Origin: Neomoorella thermoacetica
Lineage (GTDB): Bacteria; Bacillota; DSM-521; Neomoorellales; Neomoorellaceae
Length of the DNA: 64,000 nt
Direction: 5' to 3'
NCBI RefSeq assembly: GCF_001875325.1
Contig: NZ_MDDC01000006.1
Location: 79,051-143,050, forward strand
Part shown: in pieces, positions 53,613 through 62,628 of the stretch
How the letters are laid out: the number at the start of each line of letters is the position of its first letter
Position numbering within the stretch: position 1 is the stretch's first letter
The notes under the pieces: model-generated
Told to the model about the DNA's origin: nothing
Database searches by the model: none
The model's input: only the letters and a program-made list of their open reading frames with translations
Program-made: the position numbers and the translations under genes

Positions 53613-53641
53613 TTGACAGAGGCGGTATAACCGTATATGAT
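53613..53641 (+). promoter_or_regulatory. Promoter of the tRNA-Lys-Glu-Asp cluster
   Basis: TTGACA, 17 bases, TATGAT on the plus strand, 11 bases before tRNA-Lys. Confidence 0.85.
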
Positions 53642-53651
53642 AAAAAACTGT

Positions 53652-53727
53652 GGGCCATTAGCTCAGGCGGTAGAGCACCTGACTTTTAATCAGGGTGTCG
53701 GTGGTTCGAATCCACCATGGCTCACCA
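53652..53727 (+). tRNA. tRNA-Lys (anticodon TTT)
   Basis: Acceptor GGGCCAT/ATGGCTC, anticodon loop CTTTTAA between CCTGA and TCAGG, T arm GGTTCGAATCC, encoded CCA. First of three tRNAs in one transcript. Confidence 0.96.
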
Positions 53728-53734
53728 AACATAC

Positions 53735-53809
53735 GGCCCGTTGGTCAAGAGGTTAAGACACGAGCCTTTCACGCTCGTAACGGGGGTTCGATTCCCCCAC
53801 GGGTCACCA
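53735..53809 (+). tRNA. tRNA-Glu (anticodon TTC)
   Basis: Acceptor GGCCCGT/ACGGGTC, anticodon loop CTTTCAC between CGAGC and GCTCG, T arm GGGTTCGATTCCC, encoded CCA. Confidence 0.96.
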
Positions 53810-53814
53810 ATTCT

Positions 53815-53891
53815 GGAGCCGTAGTGTAGTGGTCTAACATGTCGGCCTGTCACGCCGAAGATCGCGGGTTCAACTCCCGTCGGCTCCGCCA
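53815..53891 (+). tRNA. tRNA-Asp (anticodon GTC)
   Basis: Acceptor GGAGCCG/CGGCTCC, anticodon loop CTGTCAC between TCGGC and GCCGA, T arm GGGTTCAACTCCC, encoded CCA. Confidence 0.96.
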
Positions 53892-53903
53892 GGAAAGCCA
53901 AAA

Positions 53904-53924
53904 GCCCCGGAAAGGGGCTTTTTT
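53904..53924 (+). terminator. Terminator of the tRNA cluster
   Basis: GCCCC-GGAAA-GGGGC then TTTTTT, 12 bases after tRNA-Asp. Confidence 0.85.
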
Positions 53925-53928
53925 GATA

Positions 53929-53960
53929 CCAGGCCCGCCAGCTGTTACCGGCGGGCCTGG
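53929..53960. terminator. Second hairpin between the tRNA cluster and the lactate permease
   Basis: Eleven-base stem CCAGGCCCGCC/GGCGGGCCTGG; ATTTT follows on the plus strand. It lies 13 bases after the permease stop and probably also protects or ends that minus-strand transcript, though without a T-run on that side. Confidence 0.55.
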
Positions 53961-53973
53961 ATTTTACCGGGCA

Positions 53974-55752
53974 TCATTTCCCCGGCTTATAGACCCCGCG
54001 GCCGCCCGGGCGGCGGTTGCTCGAAGCAACGATTACCGCCAGGATAATAATAACGATAATAGTACCGGCAAGGATACTCACCCCGTTGGCCAGGTTTACT
54101 TTGACGGCGGTAGCAGTTGCCGTCTGGGTCAAGTCGCCGTGGGCCGGGATCATCCATTTGAAGATATAGGCCTGGAGGACTGTAATGATGCTGATAATGA
54201 CCGTCATCAAAATGCTGGGTACGATGGCGAAGCGGAAGAGATCCCCTTCTTTACCCACATAGCCGGTAGCAGCCGTAGCCACGGCGATGGTCTGGGGGGA
54301 GATCATTTTCCCGGTGACGCCGCCGGAGGAGTTAGCAGCCACTGTCAATACCGGGTCGACGCCTATATTCTGTCCGGTAATATACTGGAGTTTTCCGAAC
54401 AGGGCATTGGCGGACGTATCACTACCGGTAATAAAAACCCCCAGCCAGCCCAGGAAAGGAGCCACAAAGGGGAAGGCCTTGCCGGTGACCGTCAGGGCTT
54501 GGCCCAGGGTGGTGCTCATGCCGGAAAAGTTGGCTATATAGGCATAACCCAGGACCATAAATATAGTGAGGACGGCGTAGCGCAGGTCGTATAAGGTCTC
54601 GCCGAAGATCCGCAGCCAGTCACCAAAGCGCATTCCCAGGATTAACATGGAAATAAAGGCGGCAAGGAGGATACCGGTGCCTGCTGCCGAAAGCCAGTTA
54701 AAGGTGAAGATGGCGTCCATGGCCTTGGAAGCACCCGCCTTGATAACAGCCTGATGCAGTCCCGGGATGGCGAACTTGACAGTAACCTGATCCAGCACAG
54801 CTTTCACCGAACTAATACCCCAGTCACCCACCATTAAGGTGAGGATGATAAAGGGCATCCAGGCCTTGAGGACGGCACCGGGCGTGTGATGGTTCCGGGT
54901 ACCCTTCACTGCCGGTTCGTTGGGGAAACGCCAGATATTCCTGGGTTGCCAGACGCGCAGGAACAGGAGCAGGCAGACTAGAGAAAATAGGGCGGAGATA
55001 ATATTCGGTAACATGGGGCCTAAATAGTTGGCCGAAAACCACTGGCCAAGGGCAAAGGAGCCGCCGCTAACCAGGCAGGCCGGCCAGGTTTCTTTGACAC
55101 CCTTCCATCCCGACATAATGGCCACGAGCCAAAAGGGAACCAGGACGGAAAGGAATATCAACTGGCGGCTAATCATTTTGCTCAAAAGCATGGAGTCGAT
55201 GCCGGACACCTGGGCCAGGGTGATCACCGGTACCCCGATACCACCGAAGGCCACCGGTGCTGTGTTGGCCAGCAAGCAGATGCTGGCGGCATAAATAGGA
55301 TTGAACCCCAGGCCGGCCAGCATAGCCGCGGTAATGGCCACGGGGGTGCCGAAACCGGCCGAACCCTCGAGGAAGGCGCCAAAGGAGAAGGCAATCAGGA
55401 GGGCCTGGAGGCGCCGATCTTCGGTAAGGCCGGCGATGGAATCCTTGATCACTTCGAACTGACCGGTCTTCACCGTAATCTGGTATAAAAAGACAGCGGT
55501 TACTACAATCCAACTGATGGGGAACAGGCCGTACAGACCGCCATTGAGGAAGGAAAGGATGGCCAGGCCGGCAGGCATCCGGTAACCTAAAATGGCGACA
55601 ATAATTGCTACTACTACCGTCAGGAAGCCGGCAATATGACCCTTCATCCTTTGGATAGCCAGGGCATAAAACAGGAAGAGAATGGGGATAACAGCCAATA
55701 AAGCCGACAGCCCCAGGTTTTTTGCCGGATCATAAACCTGTATCCAGGGCAT
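53974..55752 (-). CDS. lctP: L-lactate permease
   Basis: 592 residues with about 14 hydrophobic helices. Family landmarks: WIQVYDPAKNLGLSALLAVIPI, FGAFLEGSAGFGTPVAITAAML, LLANTAPVAFGGIGVPVITLAQV, FLGWLGVFITGSDTSANALFGKLQ and NSSGGVTGKMISPQTIAVA. It imports lactate (or glycolate) with protons. Last gene of the lactate block, preceded by a GntR-type operator. RBS GGGAGG twelve bases from the ATG. Confidence 0.95.
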   Translation of the reverse strand: MPWIQVYDPAKNLGLSALLAVIPILFLFYALAIQRMKGHIAGFLTVVVAIIVAILGYRMPAGLAILSFLNGGLYGLFPISWIVVTAVFLYQITVKTGQFEVIKDSIAGLTEDRRLQALLIAFSFGAFLEGSAGFGTPVAITAAMLAGLGFNPIYAASICLLANTAPVAFGGIGVPVITLAQVSGIDSMLLSKMISRQLIFLSVLVPFWLVAIMSGWKGVKETWPACLVSGGSFALGQWFSANYLGPMLPNIISALFSLVCLLLFLRVWQPRNIWRFPNEPAVKGTRNHHTPGAVLKAWMPFIILTLMVGDWGISSVKAVLDQVTVKFAIPGLHQAVIKAGASKAMDAIFTFNWLSAAGTGILLAAFISMLILGMRFGDWLRIFGETLYDLRYAVLTIFMVLGYAYIANFSGMSTTLGQALTVTGKAFPFVAPFLGWLGVFITGSDTSANALFGKLQYITGQNIGVDPVLTVAANSSGGVTGKMISPQTIAVATAATGYVGKEGDLFRFAIVPSILMTVIISIITVLQAYIFKWMIPAHGDLTQTATATAVKVNLANGVSILAGTIIVIIILAVIVASSNRRPGGRGVYKPGK

Positions 55753-55810
55753 TGTTTCATTACCTCCCTGCTATGTATTAGATTTCAAATATACTGTTAC
55801 GGCATCCAGG

Positions 55811-55821
55811 TGATCAGACCA
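55811..55821. promoter_or_regulatory. GntR/LldR-type operator before lctP
   Basis: On the minus strand TGGTCTGATCA, one base off a perfect palindrome and close to the TGGTnnnACCA site of FadR-subfamily regulators. It lies about 60 bases upstream of the lctP start, with a TATATT possible -10 box downstream. Confidence 0.55.
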
Positions 55822-55867
55822 GAACCTTATGCCGGAGTGCGTTGCTGTTGGCTAATTTTTGCCCCCA

Positions 55868-56569
55868 TTATTCTTTTTGCAACTCCTTTGCGACAAAGCG
55901 CAGGTGCTGGCAGATAGCCTTCCTGGCGGCCCTGGGGTTATGAGCCTTGATAGCTTCAAAAATCTGGTTGTGCTGGGCAAAAAGCTTTTCCGGGTTGCCC
56001 GCGGTGGTATAAAGGCGCTGGCGGCTGGTCTTCAGGGCCTGGCGCATGGTATCGGAAACTGTATGCATCAGGCGCGCCAGGACGGAGTTGCGGGCCGCCT
56101 CGGCAATGGCCAGGTGGAAACGCAGGTCGGCCTCTTCACCCAGGGTGCCCCGCTGCAGGTCATGCTGCATCTCCTTTAAAAGCTCCTCCATCTTTTCCAG
56201 GTCCTCCGGCCCGGCGCGGCGGGCCGCAAGATATGCGGCCTCGCCCTCCAGGGCCTGGCGGGCTTCCAGAAGTTCCATAGCAGCCTGGCGGTCCAGGAGC
56301 AGGGCCATGGCCAGGGGTTCAACTATGGCCCCGTTGCGGATATTCTGGACAAATGTGCCTTCTCCAGGCCTGATAACAATTACTCCCATGGCCGCCAGGG
56401 CACTCAGGGCTTCCCTGACGGAAGCACGACTGACGGCCAGGCGTTCGGACAATTCCCGTTCCGAGGGCAGGCGGTCCCCCGGTTTCAGGTTACCCTCGCC
56501 AATGAGATCTTTAATCTGCTGGACGATCTCTTCGTAGATTTTTTTAGTCCTGATAGGTCTCAGGTCCAC
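55868..56569 (-). CDS. lldR: GntR-family regulator, FadR subfamily (LldR-like)
   Basis: 233 residues. N-terminal winged helix-turn-helix (KIYEEIVQQIKDLIGEGNLKPGDRLPSERELSERLAVSRASVREALSAL, residues 10-58), then an all-helical FCD ligand domain with metal-binding residues such as LRFHLAIAEAARN (Asp/His region) and a C-terminal His pair. GTG start at 56569. Between the lactate oxidation genes and the permease it very probably senses L-lactate; candidate sites are at 55811 and 59625. Confidence 0.88.
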   Translation of the reverse strand: MDLRPIRTKKIYEEIVQQIKDLIGEGNLKPGDRLPSERELSERLAVSRASVREALSALAAMGVIVIRPGEGTFVQNIRNGAIVEPLAMALLLDRQAAMELLEARQALEGEAAYLAARRAGPEDLEKMEELLKEMQHDLQRGTLGEEADLRFHLAIAEAARNSVLARLMHTVSDTMRQALKTSRQRLYTTAGNPEKLFAQHNQIFEAIKAHNPRAARKAICQHLRFVAKELQKE

Positions 56570-56601
56570 CTGTCCACACCTCCGGGAATAAAATGGGGGA
56601 G

Positions 56602-58794
56602 TTATTTACTGTTCCCGCCACCCTGCAAGTTCTCCAAGGCCGCCAGCACCTCAGCCGTGTGCTTGACCTTGATAGAGCTGCCCTTCTGATCCAGGCCGCC
56701 GCGTAGCTGCAGGACGCAGCCCGGGCAGTCCGCAGCCACCACTTCGGCACCACTTTCGGTAATATTTTTCAGCTTGCGTTCCAGGATAGGGGCGCTGATC
56801 TCCGGGTACTTGATGCTATAAGAACCACCAAAACCGCAGCAGCGGTCGCTTTCCTGCATCTCTACCAGTTCCACCCCCGGCTGTTCCTTTAAAACCTGCC
56901 TGGCCACCTGGTCCAGGCCCAGGTGCCGCTTGAAATGACAAGAGTCATGATAGGTAACCTTTACTGCCCGGCTGCCGGATTTTTTAGCCTGCTTGACCTT
57001 TTTCCCCTGCCCGCCAGTTAATTCATGGACCAGCTCGGTAAAGTCTTTTACCTTCTTCGCCAGGGCCCTGGCCCGCTCCTCCCAGGCCGGTTCGCCGGCC
57101 AGGAGCTCGGGAAAGTCCTTTTTCAGGGCCACGGCGCAGGTAGGGCAGGCGGTGACCACAACATCGGCCCGGGCCTCTTCCAGAGCGGTAATATTTTGTT
57201 TGGCCAACTTCACCGCCGTCTCCCGATCGCCGGCATAAACTGCCGGAGCACCGCAGCAGGCCTGGCCCTGGGGAAATGTTACCTGCACCCCTTCCCGCCC
57301 CAGCACTTTATAAACAGCCTCACCGATCTCCGGGTAGGCAAAGTCAATTACGCAACCGCTGTAAAAGGCGGCCTTGAGGCGCGGCCTGCCGGTACGGGCC
57401 TCCAGGCGTTTGACCCGGTCCCGCAGGGGCTCCTTAGCAATGGCCGGCAGGCTGCGGCCGGAGGTCAAGTTGCTGAAGAAGAGAGGCAGGTGCCGGATCA
57501 GGGGCTGGCCGTGGGTTACCGGACCCTGGAGGCGGGAGGCCGCCCGCAGGAGGGTGTGCATCAGCTTCGGTTTAGCCACTATGCCGTGGAGGGCGATCCG
57601 GTAGCCGCTGGAAAGCCCCTGCTTCGTGACGACCCGCTCCCGAAGCTTCAACACCAAATCGGGGATATTAATCTTTGCCGGGCAGACCTCGGCACAGCGC
57701 CGGCAGCCGATACACAGGCTCTGGGGGTCGACGGCGTCTTCCAGGGAATTGAAGAAGGCCGTGAGGACACTGCCGATACCGCCGTTGTAAATATAACCGT
57801 AGACCTGGCCGCTGACCAGCTGGAAGACCGGGCAGACGTTGGTGCAGGAGGCGCAGCGGATACACTGCAGGGCCTCCTTGAAGACCGGGTCGGCGGCCAT
57901 CCTGGTGCGCCCGTTGTCCAGAAGAACGACGTGCAGTTCCTTAATACCCTCGCCTTCGCCCCGCCAGGCCGGCACCGGACCGGTGATCATGGTTACGTAA
58001 CTGGTAATGGGCTGGGCCGTACCACTGCGGGGCAGGGCCTCAAGGATGGGAACAATATCTTTAATGCTGGGCACCAGCTTCTCGTAGCCGACAATGGCCA
58101 CGTGAACCGGTGGTACAGTAGTAGTCAAGCGGGCGTTGCCTTCATTGGTGCAGAGGACAATGGTCCCCGTTTCAGCCACGGCAATGTTGGCGCCGCTGAT
58201 GCCCATGCCGGCGGTCAGGAATTTTTTCCTCAGCTCCCGGCGGGCGATGCGGACCATATTTTTAATATCCGGTTCTACCGGTTCACCCAGGTAACGGCTG
58301 AAGACCCGGGCGACCTCCTCCTTAGGGAGGTGAATGGCCGGCATGACCATATGGGAAGGCCTCTCCCCGGGCATGAGCTGGAGGATCCACTCGGCCAGGT
58401 CGGTCTCATAGGGATTGATACCCCGCTCCTGGAGGAATTCGTTCAGGTGGATCTCTTCCGAAGCAAAGGACTTGGACTTGACGATATCGGTTACACCGTG
58501 TTCTTTAGCTACCTGGTAGATATATTCCCTGGCCGCGGCCGCATCCCCGGCGCGAAACACCTTGCCGCCGCGGGCTTCAACGGCCCGGGTGAATCGGTCG
58601 GCCAGTTCCTCGTAATGGCCGGCGGCATCGGACTTGATAGCGGCAATCCTTTCTCGCAGGGCTGCAAAATCACGGCCGGCATAGACCTGTTCCCGGGAAA
58701 CAATGTAAGAGTCGGCAAAACGCCCCAGTGCCCCGCGCAGGCTGTCATTATTCAATGCCCGGTGAATGCGCTGTTTAAATTCTTTACCGGCCAC
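56602..58794 (-). CDS. LutB-LutA-like fused iron-sulfur subunit of lactate oxidation
   Basis: About 730 residues. An N-terminal LUD domain (about 70-300, LutB type), two [4Fe-4S] ferredoxin motifs CIRCASCTNVCP (about 311-322) and CIGCRRCAEVCP (about 361-372), then two CCG domains (GlcF/LutA type): YSGC, GQACCGAP, TACPTC, and HDSCH, DRCCGFGG, ADCPGC. In Bacillus these are separate proteins LutB and LutA. The GTG at 58794 is chosen because GGAGG lies eight bases before it; a GTG three codons earlier lies inside that site. It works with LutC to oxidise L-lactate to pyruvate. Confidence 0.92.
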   Translation of the reverse strand: MAGKEFKQRIHRALNNDSLRGALGRFADSYIVSREQVYAGRDFAALRERIAAIKSDAAGHYEELADRFTRAVEARGGKVFRAGDAAAAREYIYQVAKEHGVTDIVKSKSFASEEIHLNEFLQERGINPYETDLAEWILQLMPGERPSHMVMPAIHLPKEEVARVFSRYLGEPVEPDIKNMVRIARRELRKKFLTAGMGISGANIAVAETGTIVLCTNEGNARLTTTVPPVHVAIVGYEKLVPSIKDIVPILEALPRSGTAQPITSYVTMITGPVPAWRGEGEGIKELHVVLLDNGRTRMAADPVFKEALQCIRCASCTNVCPVFQLVSGQVYGYIYNGGIGSVLTAFFNSLEDAVDPQSLCIGCRRCAEVCPAKINIPDLVLKLRERVVTKQGLSSGYRIALHGIVAKPKLMHTLLRAASRLQGPVTHGQPLIRHLPLFFSNLTSGRSLPAIAKEPLRDRVKRLEARTGRPRLKAAFYSGCVIDFAYPEIGEAVYKVLGREGVQVTFPQGQACCGAPAVYAGDRETAVKLAKQNITALEEARADVVVTACPTCAVALKKDFPELLAGEPAWEERARALAKKVKDFTELVHELTGGQGKKVKQAKKSGSRAVKVTYHDSCHFKRHLGLDQVARQVLKEQPGVELVEMQESDRCCGFGGSYSIKYPEISAPILERKLKNITESGAEVVAADCPGCVLQLRGGLDQKGSSIKVKHTAEVLAALENLQGGGNSK

Positions 58795-59347
58795 GGCTGT
58801 CACCTCCGTTTTCGCCTACCAGGATGATGAACAGCCTCTCCGGGCCATGGACACCGATGGTCAGGCTGCGTTCGATGTCGGCCGTGCGGCTGGGACCGGT
58901 AACCAGGGTGAAATAGCCGGGCCAGGGGCCCCGCTCCAGATAGGCGTCGATTACTTCGGTCAAATTGGCCCGCACCCGCTCCGCCGGGAGCAGGGCCACG
59001 CAGGTCAGGGGTAACATGGCCGCCAGGCGGGTTTTCAGGTCGGTGGCGTCCATGGCCAGGGTCCCTGTCTCGGCGATACCGTACTCAAACTCGACGATAC
59101 CAGTATCGGCCTGACGGGCAAATTCCGGTCCGTCCTTATCAACGTTGAATCCTGCCCCGGCCAGGGCCGCCTCCACCCCGGCTGTTTTCACCAGGGGGGA
59201 GTCCACCAGGGCAATCTTTGATCCCAGGGGACGTAAAACCTCCACCAGTTTAGGGCCAATTTCGCCCGGGCGGGCTGCCGGGATCACCCGGGCGCCCATG
59301 GCTTCGGCCTGGCTGGTGAAGGAAGTAATGAGTTCCTGAAACTTCAA
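58784..59347 (-). CDS. lutC: LutC-like LUD domain protein of lactate oxidation
   Basis: 187 residues from the TTG at 59347, with GGAGGG six bases before it; the frame runs 80 codons further upstream, antiparallel in reading phase to a truncated CCG-domain frame. LUD domain features: IALVDSPLVKTAGVEAALAGAGF, GIVEFEYGIAETGTLAMDAT and the C-terminal GPSRTADIERSLTIGVHGPERLFIILV. Its stop overlaps the lutB-lutA-like gene by about ten bases. Confidence 0.9.
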   Translation of the reverse strand: MKFQELITSFTSQAEAMGARVIPAARPGEIGPKLVEVLRPLGSKIALVDSPLVKTAGVEAALAGAGFNVDKDGPEFARQADTGIVEFEYGIAETGTLAMDATDLKTRLAAMLPLTCVALLPAERVRANLTEVIDAYLERGPWPGYFTLVTGPSRTADIERSLTIGVHGPERLFIILVGENGGDSRGR

Positions 59348-59589
59348 ATATAACCCTCCCTGTAAATAGAGGTGTGAAGCTGGTTGGCGGTAATACCGCA
59401 GGCCTGCTCCAGGAGCTGGACGACGTGACAGGCCCCGGGCGACAGGCCGGCCCGGGCCAGGCCGTCTTCCAGTTGCATGCGGCAGGCCGGGCAGGCGGTG
59501 ACCAGCGTACCGGCGCCGGTGGCTTTGATAGCTGCCACCTTGTGGGCCTGGACCTGCATGGAAACATCGTAATTGGCCAGGTGACACAA
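59344..59589 (-). pseudogene. Truncated CCG-domain (LutA/GlcF-like) frame
   Basis: 81 residues that read like the end of a CCG domain: VQAHKVAAIKATGAGTLVTACPACRMQLEDGLARAGL, followed by VVQLLEQA. The upstream parts with the first Cys, the CC pair and the N-terminal domains are missing, and the frame starts at a TTG inside the putative promoter. Its stop overlaps the lutC start by four bases. Either a remnant of an older lutA whose 5' part was deleted, or a mini-CCG protein. The intact CCG pair is fused to LutB downstream. Confidence 0.55.
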
Positions 59590-59611
59590 TATCTTAAGGC
59601 TCTTAACGATC

Positions 59612-59635
59612 TGTCAATTTCGTCTGGCCTGACCA
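59612..59635 (-). promoter_or_regulatory. Lactate operon control region
   Basis: TGGTCAGGCCA (59625-59635 region, minus strand) resembles the FadR-subfamily TGGTnnnACCA operator and stands directly upstream of a TTGACA -35 box (59612-59617). The -10 box is unclear (TAAGAT at 15 bases is the best). Compare the similar site at 55811-55821. Confidence 0.5.
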
Positions 59636-59701
59636 CCTGATGGTTCTATTATAGCATTTTTTTGAGGCAATTCAATAAATATTTTTCCGGAAATAAAAAA
59701 A

Positions 59702-59719
59702 GAAGGGCCCTGGCCCTTC
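59702..59719 (-). terminator. Terminator of purA
   Basis: GAAGGGCC/GGCCCTTC perfect inverted repeat followed by TTTTTTTATTT on the minus strand, 21 bases after the purA stop. Confidence 0.85.
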
Positions 59720-59740
59720 AACTAGGAATATTAAAAACGG

Positions 59741-61024
59741 TTAAAAAGGACTCTCCAGGACAATAGTCTGGTCCCGGCGCGGGCCGACGGCGATGAGGTG
59801 GACGGGAACGCCGGTGAGCTCTTCCAGCCGCTGGATATACCGGCGGCAATTAGCCGGCAAATCCTCCAGGGACCTGGCGCCGGTAATATCCTCGTGCCAG
59901 CCCGGGAGTTCCTCGTAAACCGGTTCGCACTCCTCTAACGCCTTCAGGCTGGCAGGAAAATCTTCCCCCACTGTCCCCCGGTAGAGGTAACCGATACAAA
60001 TTCTTAAAGGCTCAAGGCCCGTCAGGACGTCCAGCTTGGTCAGGGCGATACCCGTCAGGCCGTTGACCTCGGCAGCATGGCGCAGGATAACCGTATCCAG
60101 CCAGCCGCAGCGGCGCGGCCGCCCGGTGGTAGTGCCGAATTCCATACCCTGTTGCCTCAGGGCATCACCGGCAGGCCCGGTAATCTCCGTCGGGAAGGGG
60201 CCGGAACCAACCCTGGTAGTATAGGCCTTGACCACGCCAATGACCTTGTCGATGCGCGTCGGGCCGACGCCGGCGCCGATGCAGGCACCCCCGGCAACGG
60301 GATAGGAGGAGGTCACAAAAGGATAGGTTCCCTGATCCAGGTCCAGGAGTGTACCCTGGGCACCTTCAAAAAGAACCTTACGCCCCTCCTGGAGGGCCCG
60401 GTTTACCAGGCGAACGCTGTCGGCTATCAGCGGTCGCAGGCGCCGGGCGTAACCGGCGTATTCCTCCAGGACGGCCTGGAGATCATATCCTGGCCGGTCA
60501 TAGATCTTAGCCAGGAGTTCATTGGTGGCAGTCAGGTTATGGGTCACTTTGGCCCTGAACTCCTCCCAGTCCAGGAGGTCTCCCACCCTGATACCCGTCC
60601 GGGCAGCTTTATCCACGTAGGCCGGGCCGATACCCCTTTTGGTGGTGCCAATCATGGCCTCACCGCGGTGTTCCTCCTGGACGGCGTCCAGGCCCTTGTG
60701 GTAGGGCAGGATCAGGTGGGCCCGGTTGCTGATCTTCAGGCCAGAAGTATCCACGCCCCGGGACGCCAGGCCGTCCAGCTCCTCCACCAGGACCGCCGGG
60801 TCGAGGACTACGCCGTTACCGATAATACAGAGCTTGCCGGGATAGAGGATACCCGAAGGTACCAGGTGCAGTTTAAATTCCTCCCGGCCGACCATCACCG
60901 TATGGCCGGCGTTGCTACCCCCCTGGTAGCGAACCACCACATCGGCCTTTTCAGCCAGATAGTCGGTAATTTTTCCCTTGCCTTCATCGCCCCATTGGGC
61001 GCCAACCAGCACTACCGCTGCCAT
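59741..61024 (-). CDS. purA: Adenylosuccinate synthetase
   Basis: 427 residues from the ATG at 61024 (GGGTGGTG upstream). It joins IMP and aspartate with GTP in AMP synthesis. Motifs: [20 protein letters not shown] at the N-terminus, [56 protein letters not shown] and [10 protein letters not shown]. Monocistronic or coupled with the flavoprotein gene 39 bases upstream. Confidence 0.97.
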   Translation of the reverse strand: MAAVVLVGAQWGDEGKGKITDYLAEKADVVVRYQGGSNAGHTVMVGREEFKLHLVPSGILYPGKLCIIGNGVVLDPAVLVEELDGLASRGVDTSGLKISNRAHLILPYHKGLDAVQEEHRGEAMIGTTKRGIGPAYVDKAARTGIRVGDLLDWEEFRAKVTHNLTATNELLAKIYDRPGYDLQAVLEEYAGYARRLRPLIADSVRLVNRALQEGRKVLFEGAQGTLLDLDQGTYPFVTSSYPVAGGACIGAGVGPTRIDKVIGVVKAYTTRVGSGPFPTEITGPAGDALRQQGMEFGTTTGRPRRCGWLDTVILRHAAEVNGLTGIALTKLDVLTGLEPLRICIGYLYRGTVGEDFPASLKALEECEPVYEELPGWHEDITGARSLEDLPANCRRYIQRLEELTGVPVHLIAVGPRRDQTIVLESPF

Positions 61025-61063
61025 CAAGGCACCACCCTTCGGTTTAATTTGCCAGTTGCCCCG

Positions 61064-62464
61064 CTAGGCACAGGCGGAGTTAACGGCCATAATGGCCCGG
61101 GCGGTAATCACCCCGGCGGCCGAGGCCTGGGCCAGGCCCCGGGTAACCCCGGCGCCGTCCCCGGCGGCGTACAAGCCGCGGATATTGGTCTCCAAATCCC
61201 GGGTTAAATCTAGCCTGGATGAATAAAACTTAACTTCTACCCCGTAAAGGAGGGTATGGCGGGAGTAAACTCCAGGAGCAATCTTATCCATCGCCTGGAG
61301 CATCTCGATAATGGCCGTCAAGTGCCGGTAGGGGAAAACCAGAGACAGGTCCCCCGGCGTCGCTTCCGTCAGGGTCGGGGTGACCAGCCCCTTTTCCAGG
61401 CGGTCGGCTGTGGTCCGCCGGCCGGAAAGGAGGTCTCCCAGGCGCTGCACCAGGACGCCTCCACCCAGGAGGTTGGCCAGTTGCGCCACATAACGGCCGT
61501 AAGCGATGGGTTCTTTAAAGGGTTCGGTAAAGGTCTTGCTGACCAGGAGGGCAAAATTGGTATTGGTGGTCTTCTTTTCTGCATAGGAATGCCCGTTGAC
61601 CGTCACCAGGCCCTCGTTATTTTCCAGCACGACCTCACCGTAAGGGTTCATGCAGAAAGTCCGCACCCGGTCATCAAATTTCCGGGAGTAAAAGATAAAC
61701 TTGGATTCATAGATCACGCTGGTCAGGTGTTCCATGACCGCCGCCGGGACTTCCACCCGGACACCGATGTCCACCGGATTGACCGCCAGTTTTAATCCCA
61801 GTTTACCAGCCACTTTACGGAGCCAGTCGGAACCCTCCCGGCCCGGGGCCAGGACCACGTAACGGGCCTTGATTTCCTCACCCTTGCGAGTAACTACCCC
61901 GGCGGCCCGGTGGTCATCCACCAGGATCTCCTCCACCGGGGTGTCCGTCCGCACCTCCACCCCTCGTTCCTCCAGGTAGTCTTTCATGGCCTGGAGGATT
62001 TCCTGGGTACGGCCTGTTCCCAGGTGGCGGATGGGCGCCGGGATTAACTTCAAATCCGCCAGGATCGCCTGGCGCTGGATATCTAAAATCCGCTCATCAT
62101 CAGGGCCCCCGTAGACCCTGTCCGGCGCCCCAAAACGAAGGTAAACCCTGTCGACATAATCAACGAGGGAAGTAACATCCTGCCGGGGTATATATTCATT
62201 GAGCCAGCCCCCAACTTCCGGCGACAGGGTCAGTTTCCCGTCACTGAAAGCGCCGGCGCCCCCCCAACCGGATACCACCGAGCAGGGGTTGCAGTGGAGG
62301 CAACTGGAACGTGTCTCCTGGGAAGGGCATACCCGGCGTTGTAAACCGTGTCCTTTCTCCAGGATCAGTACCTTCAGGCCGTTTCTCTGCCGTACCAGCT
62401 CCAGGGCGGTGAAAATACCCGCCGGGCCGGCACCGACGATGACCACATCGTATCCCTCAGCCAT
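61064..62464 (-). CDS. COG2509-type FAD-dependent dehydrogenase, function unknown
   Basis: 466 residues from the ATG at 62464 (GGAGGGGAGAGGG upstream). The N-terminal FAD site is YDVVIVGAGPAGIFTALELV; then a Cys-rich CLHCNPCSVVSGWGGAGAFSDGKLTLSPEVGG segment typical of this group, ARYVVLAPGREGSDWL, and a second nucleotide-site motif near the C-terminus, IRGLYAAGDGAGVTRGLAQA. Members are widespread in clostridia, often near purA; the substrate is unknown. Confidence 0.88.
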   Translation of the reverse strand: MAEGYDVVIVGAGPAGIFTALELVRQRNGLKVLILEKGHGLQRRVCPSQETRSSCLHCNPCSVVSGWGGAGAFSDGKLTLSPEVGGWLNEYIPRQDVTSLVDYVDRVYLRFGAPDRVYGGPDDERILDIQRQAILADLKLIPAPIRHLGTGRTQEILQAMKDYLEERGVEVRTDTPVEEILVDDHRAAGVVTRKGEEIKARYVVLAPGREGSDWLRKVAGKLGLKLAVNPVDIGVRVEVPAAVMEHLTSVIYESKFIFYSRKFDDRVRTFCMNPYGEVVLENNEGLVTVNGHSYAEKKTTNTNFALLVSKTFTEPFKEPIAYGRYVAQLANLLGGGVLVQRLGDLLSGRRTTADRLEKGLVTPTLTEATPGDLSLVFPYRHLTAIIEMLQAMDKIAPGVYSRHTLLYGVEVKFYSSRLDLTRDLETNIRGLYAAGDGAGVTRGLAQASAAGVITARAIMAVNSACA

Positions 62465-62498
62465 CCCTCTCCCCTCCTCAAGTCTATATCCGGACAAA

Positions 62499-62520
62499 AA
62501 AATAGTCCCTGACCGGGATT
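62499..62520 (-). terminator. Weak terminator of the EamA transporter gene
   Basis: TCCC-GGTCA-GGGA with CTATTTTTTTG after it on the minus strand. The stem is only four to six bases. Confidence 0.45.
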
Positions 62521-62628
62521 AATCAAAACAACTCAGAACAACATTGTAATTTTACCAGATAGGTAGAGGGGCGTCAAGAAAAATTGCCCCCCATGCTCCA
62601 CCTTCATACCGCCGGGTGGGCCCTGGCG

